Shown here piece by piece: positions 13,173 through 14,806 of a stretch of DNA of 14,806 bases (position 1 is the first letter of the stretch; the number at the start of each line of letters is the position of its first letter). The notes below the pieces were generated by a model. The model had not been told where the DNA came from and made no database searches. It saw only the letters and a list, made by a program, of their open reading frames with translations. The position numbers were made by a program, and so were the translations under genes. The stretch is from CAZEVI01 sp964515615 (GTDB lineage Bacteria; Patescibacteriota; UBA1384; XYA2-FULL-43-10; CAINNR01). The stretch spans positions 1 through 14,806 of the forward strand of contig CAZEVI010000019.1 of assembly GCA_964515615.1 (NCBI GenBank), written 5' to 3'.

Positions 13173-13199
13173 AAAAACTGCCGGCTAGTACGCCGGCAG
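13173..13199 (-). terminator. Rho-independent terminator for the minus-strand gene 13218-13712
   Basis: CTGCCGGC (13178-13185) and GCCGGCAG (13192-13199) form a perfect 8-bp GC-rich stem with a 6-base loop. On the minus strand it is followed by five T (complement of 13173-13177). It lies 19 bases past the minus-strand stop codon. It may also stop plus-strand transcripts from mraY, but no T-run follows on that strand. Confidence 0.85.
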
Positions 13200-13217
13200 C
13201 GTTGTCGATTATTGAGA

Positions 13218-13712
13218 TCATTGGGTTCGAAGAGCTTGTATCGTTGCAACTAGTGTTGCAACTTTTTGTAAATGACCAACAACCTGGAGATCTACACAAT
13301 CGCTGATAAGCATTATTGTATTTTTATCCCACATACAATCCAGTCGATGACGGCAAATGTAAATTTCCCCATAATATCTTGCGGCGACAGAGTAACACTC
13401 AGCATCAGTAACGATAACATTGCCGTGAGAATCGGGATCAATACTGTTGCCAGCAAGGTCGGTGAAAAAATATTTCACTTTGTCATCTGAAGGGCTTCCG
13501 AGGAAAGCAAATCTCCAATACACACGATCAATGCTGGCTAGACCCGATGGAAGGGCAAAAAAATCAGCGAATAAAGTCAAATTGCTTACTCGAACAATTT
13601 TGGCGAGGTTAACAATCAAATTACCGTTGCCGCTGGGAACAATTTGTTCCACTTTACCTTCAAAAAAAACTTCTAATTGCGGGTGAACAATTACCACCAG
13701 AGACATCGGCAT
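13218..13712 (-). CDS. Hypothetical protein inserted in the dcw cluster
   Basis: A protein of 164 residues, not recognised. It appears soluble and rich in beta-strand-like stretches (SLVVIVHPQLEVFFEGKVEQIV near the N-terminus), with four Cys in the C-terminal half and no membrane segment. The ATG at 13710-13712 is chosen because AAGGAGG (13721-13727, opposite strand) lies exactly 8 nt before it; an upstream ATG at 13772 has no ribosome site and would make the Shine-Dalgarno sequence coding. The same 8-nt design and a strong terminator are seen at the other minus-strand single gene (5188-5469). It runs against the cluster, between mraY and murD. A TTGACA occurs upstream on its strand, but no -10 at proper distance was found. 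Confidence 0.65.
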   Translation of the reverse strand: MPMSLVVIVHPQLEVFFEGKVEQIVPSGNGNLIVNLAKIVRVSNLTLFADFFALPSGLASIDRVYWRFAFLGSPSDDKVKYFFTDLAGNSIDPDSHGNVIVTDAECYSVAARYYGEIYICRHRLDCMWDKNTIMLISDCVDLQVVGHLQKVATLVATIQALRTQ

Positions 13713-13857
13713 TACCAACACCTCCTTAGGCTCGGGCAATCTTACCTTCAGTTTTAGTCCAAAATTTGTCAAAAATCACGAATAGTTAATCATCTTCCAA
13801 AAATTTACAGTTTCAGACAGTTATAAATGAAAAACGAATATTTAATATTTTCAGTAG

Positions 13858-13886
13858 TTGATGGATTATTCGAAAAAGTATATTAT
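13858..13886 (+). promoter_or_regulatory. Promoter of the 13926-14591 gene
   Basis: TTGATG (13858-13863) and TATTAT (13881-13886) are separated by exactly 17 bp, a good sigma-70 promoter. The start near 13893 leaves a leader of about 33 nt. GGTGAT (13915-13920), complementary to the AUCACC part of the 16S rRNA tail, and the AGGAAGGA just upstream (13906-13913) act as the likely ribosome site. Confidence 0.65.
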
Positions 13887-13925
13887 AGTTTTAGTGAAAT
13901 TCTGCAGGAAGGACGGTGATCGGCG

Positions 13926-14591
13926 ATGGGCAAAATCATAATTGATATTTTGCCGAAAGAGCACGCAGCAGCAGAGTTTTTGGTTCCGGATCAATTCCGG
14001 CCAAAAAATGTTCAGCCAGTAAGAAAAAAAGAAGCAAGAAACTGTAACTGTCGGGTCTGTCCGCATTTTGATTTGCTAAAACAAGTTGCCGAAGTTTTGG
14101 GGATTGAAATCAACGAAATTGTACTCTTTTGTGGGCACAATATTCATTCCCGGAGCGTTGGAAGATCAGGTTTTGGAGCAGAATTTATGAGTCACTATTT
14201 TAGACCGCTGACCTTTTGTTCATTTGTTATGAGACGGTTGGACAAGATAATTGAAGATGCAAAATGGATAGAAGGGTTCAATTTAGAACAGACACTGGCG
14301 GAGATTTCTGGTTGTTTTGGGACAGAAACAGCTACAAAGCTATTAGGAGATTTGGTAAGGGCCAACGATTTGCAGATAATTTGGCAAAATGCTTCGAAGA
14401 TTGATAATCCGGCCATTGATCAGACATCGGATAAAGTGATGGAAAAAATTCAAAGTCTCCTTGACGGATTGTATAATAACATTGTCGGCAAACGACCGAG
14501 CCCAGAAGAGTTGTCGCGTATTGAACTGATTCGAGGTTTGAAAAAATGCGAAGTGACTCCTTCCCCTCATCATGAGGAGTGGAACAGTTGA
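13926..14591 (+). CDS. Hypothetical cysteine-containing protein in the dcw cluster
   Basis: A protein of 221 residues, not recognised. The N-terminal third has a Cys/His-rich stretch: Cys40, Cys42 and Cys45 (NCNCRVCPHF), Cys69 and His71 (FCGHNIH), and Cys98, which could bind metal. A conserved-looking SRSVGRSGFGAEFMSHYF lies between. The rest is predicted helical and acidic (residues 105-215), with no membrane segment. It has its own promoter (13858-13886) and terminator (14617-14638), so it is a separate unit within the cluster, just before murD. A link to cell-wall synthesis is suggested only by location. Confidence 0.65.
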   Translation: MGKIIIDILPKEHAAAEFLVPDQFRPKNVQPVRKKEARNCNCRVCPHFDLLKQVAEVLGIEINEIVLFCGHNIHSRSVGRSGFGAEFMSHYFRPLTFCSFVMRRLDKIIEDAKWIEGFNLEQTLAEISGCFGTETATKLLGDLVRANDLQIIWQNASKIDNPAIDQTSDKVMEKIQSLLDGLYNNIVGKRPSPEELSRIELIRGLKKCEVTPSPHHEEWNS

Positions 14592-14616
14592 ATTGTCTAT
14601 CGAAACTTTCCGATTT

Positions 14617-14638
14617 CCCGCAACTGGCGGGGTTTTTT
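14617..14638 (+). terminator. Rho-independent terminator after the 13926-14591 gene
   Basis: CCCGC (14617-14621) pairs with GCGGG (14627-14631) around AACTG, followed by G and six T (14633-14638) and more pyrimidines. It lies 25 bases past the stop codon and about 40 before murD, isolating the murD transcript. Confidence 0.88.
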
Positions 14639-14662
14639 CTTTTCAAACTCGAGTTTTTCCGC

Positions 14663-14668
14663 TATTAT
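14663..14668 (+). promoter_or_regulatory. -10 element of murD, leaderless arrangement
   Basis: TATTAT ends 6 nt before the ATG at 14675, with no Shine-Dalgarno sequence between. A weak -35 (TTTCAA, 14641-14646) lies 16 bp upstream, right after the preceding terminator. The spacing equals that at the genes starting at 171, 4501 and 5630. Confidence 0.6.
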
Positions 14669-14674
14669 ATAAAC

Positions 14675-14806
14675 ATGGATTTAAAAAAATTTAAGGGCAA
14701 AAAGATCGCGCTTCTTGGTTTTGGTGTAGAAAATATTGCTGTCGGTAAATTTTTTACACAGCAGATGATTGATTTTCAAATTCTCGACAAGGCGGAAGTC
14801 GGTCAA
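14675..14806 (+). CDS. murD: UDP-N-acetylmuramoylalanine--D-glutamate ligase MurD, N-terminal part
   Basis: The 44 codons before the window ends read MDLKKFKGKKIALLGFGVEN, followed by IAVGKFFTQQMIDFQILDKA. This is the Rossmann-like first domain of MurD (KIALLGFGVEN type glycine turn, acidic residue ending the second strand). MurD adds D-glutamate to UDP-MurNAc-L-Ala. The assignment relies on this short part and on its place after mraY. It is cut by the window edge, not truncated biologically as far as can be seen. Probably leaderless, with its own promoter at 14663-14668. Confidence 0.8.
   Translation, partial: MDLKKFKGKKIALLGFGVENIAVGKFFTQQMIDFQILDKAEVGQ

Noticed and set aside
13272..13686. 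Overlapping plus-strand open frames (13272-13490, 13447-13686)
   Set aside because: They are opposite the better supported minus-strand gene 13218-13712, which has an ideal ribosome site and terminator; the plus-strand frames have none.

Overview
The window looks like a chromosomal segment of a bacterium with a reduced, AT-rich genome, most probably a member of Patescibacteria (Candidate Phyla Radiation). This is inferred from the whole rather than from one marker. The clues are a one-chain glycyl-tRNA synthetase, a short MurF-type ligase without the usual N-terminal domain, a four-helix-bundle (S23-like) gene remnant, a stand-alone PaaX/Cas2-like gene, noncoding stretches of A/T repeats, and several genes that appear to be transcribed without a 5' leader. 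The standard genetic code fits throughout.

Layout. Positions 1-92 are the 3' part of a 5S rRNA gene, the end of an rRNA operon. A small membrane protein (171-389) follows and converges on a PadR-type repressor on the minus strand (462-806) across a shared terminator. Next come two unrecognised acidic proteins (978-1313, 1333-2337). Fpg/MutM (2341-3192), a frameshifted four-helix-bundle pseudogene (3242-3603) and RecO (3621-4364) form a DNA-repair stretch. A PaaX/Cas2-like gene (4501-5049) lies between two near-identical perfect palindromes. A small minus-strand membrane protein (5188-5469) and glycyl-tRNA synthetase (5630-6985) follow.

The right half is a division and cell-wall (dcw) cluster: mraZ (7700-8131), an FtsL-like protein (8628-8996), the class B penicillin-binding protein FtsI (9060-10778), a MurF-type ligase (10800-12062), mraY (12132-13154) and the start of murD (14675 to the window end). 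The promoter far upstream of mraZ carries three TGGGAA boxes at 10-bp spacing, which fits autoregulation by MraZ. Two common members are absent at their usual places: rsmH (mraW) after mraZ, where a 0.5-kb element of nested inverted repeats sits instead, and murE before murF. Two unrecognised genes, one on each strand and each with its own expression signals, interrupt the cluster between mraY and murD.

How the genes work together: MraY makes lipid I from the UDP-MurNAc-pentapeptide completed by Mur ligases such as MurD and MurF. FtsL and FtsI act in septal peptidoglycan synthesis, and MraZ sets expression of the cluster. The most striking features not covered by standard annotation are the palindrome-bracketed Cas2/PaaX-like gene and a recurring promoter pattern in which the -10 hexamer lies exactly 6 nt before the ATG.
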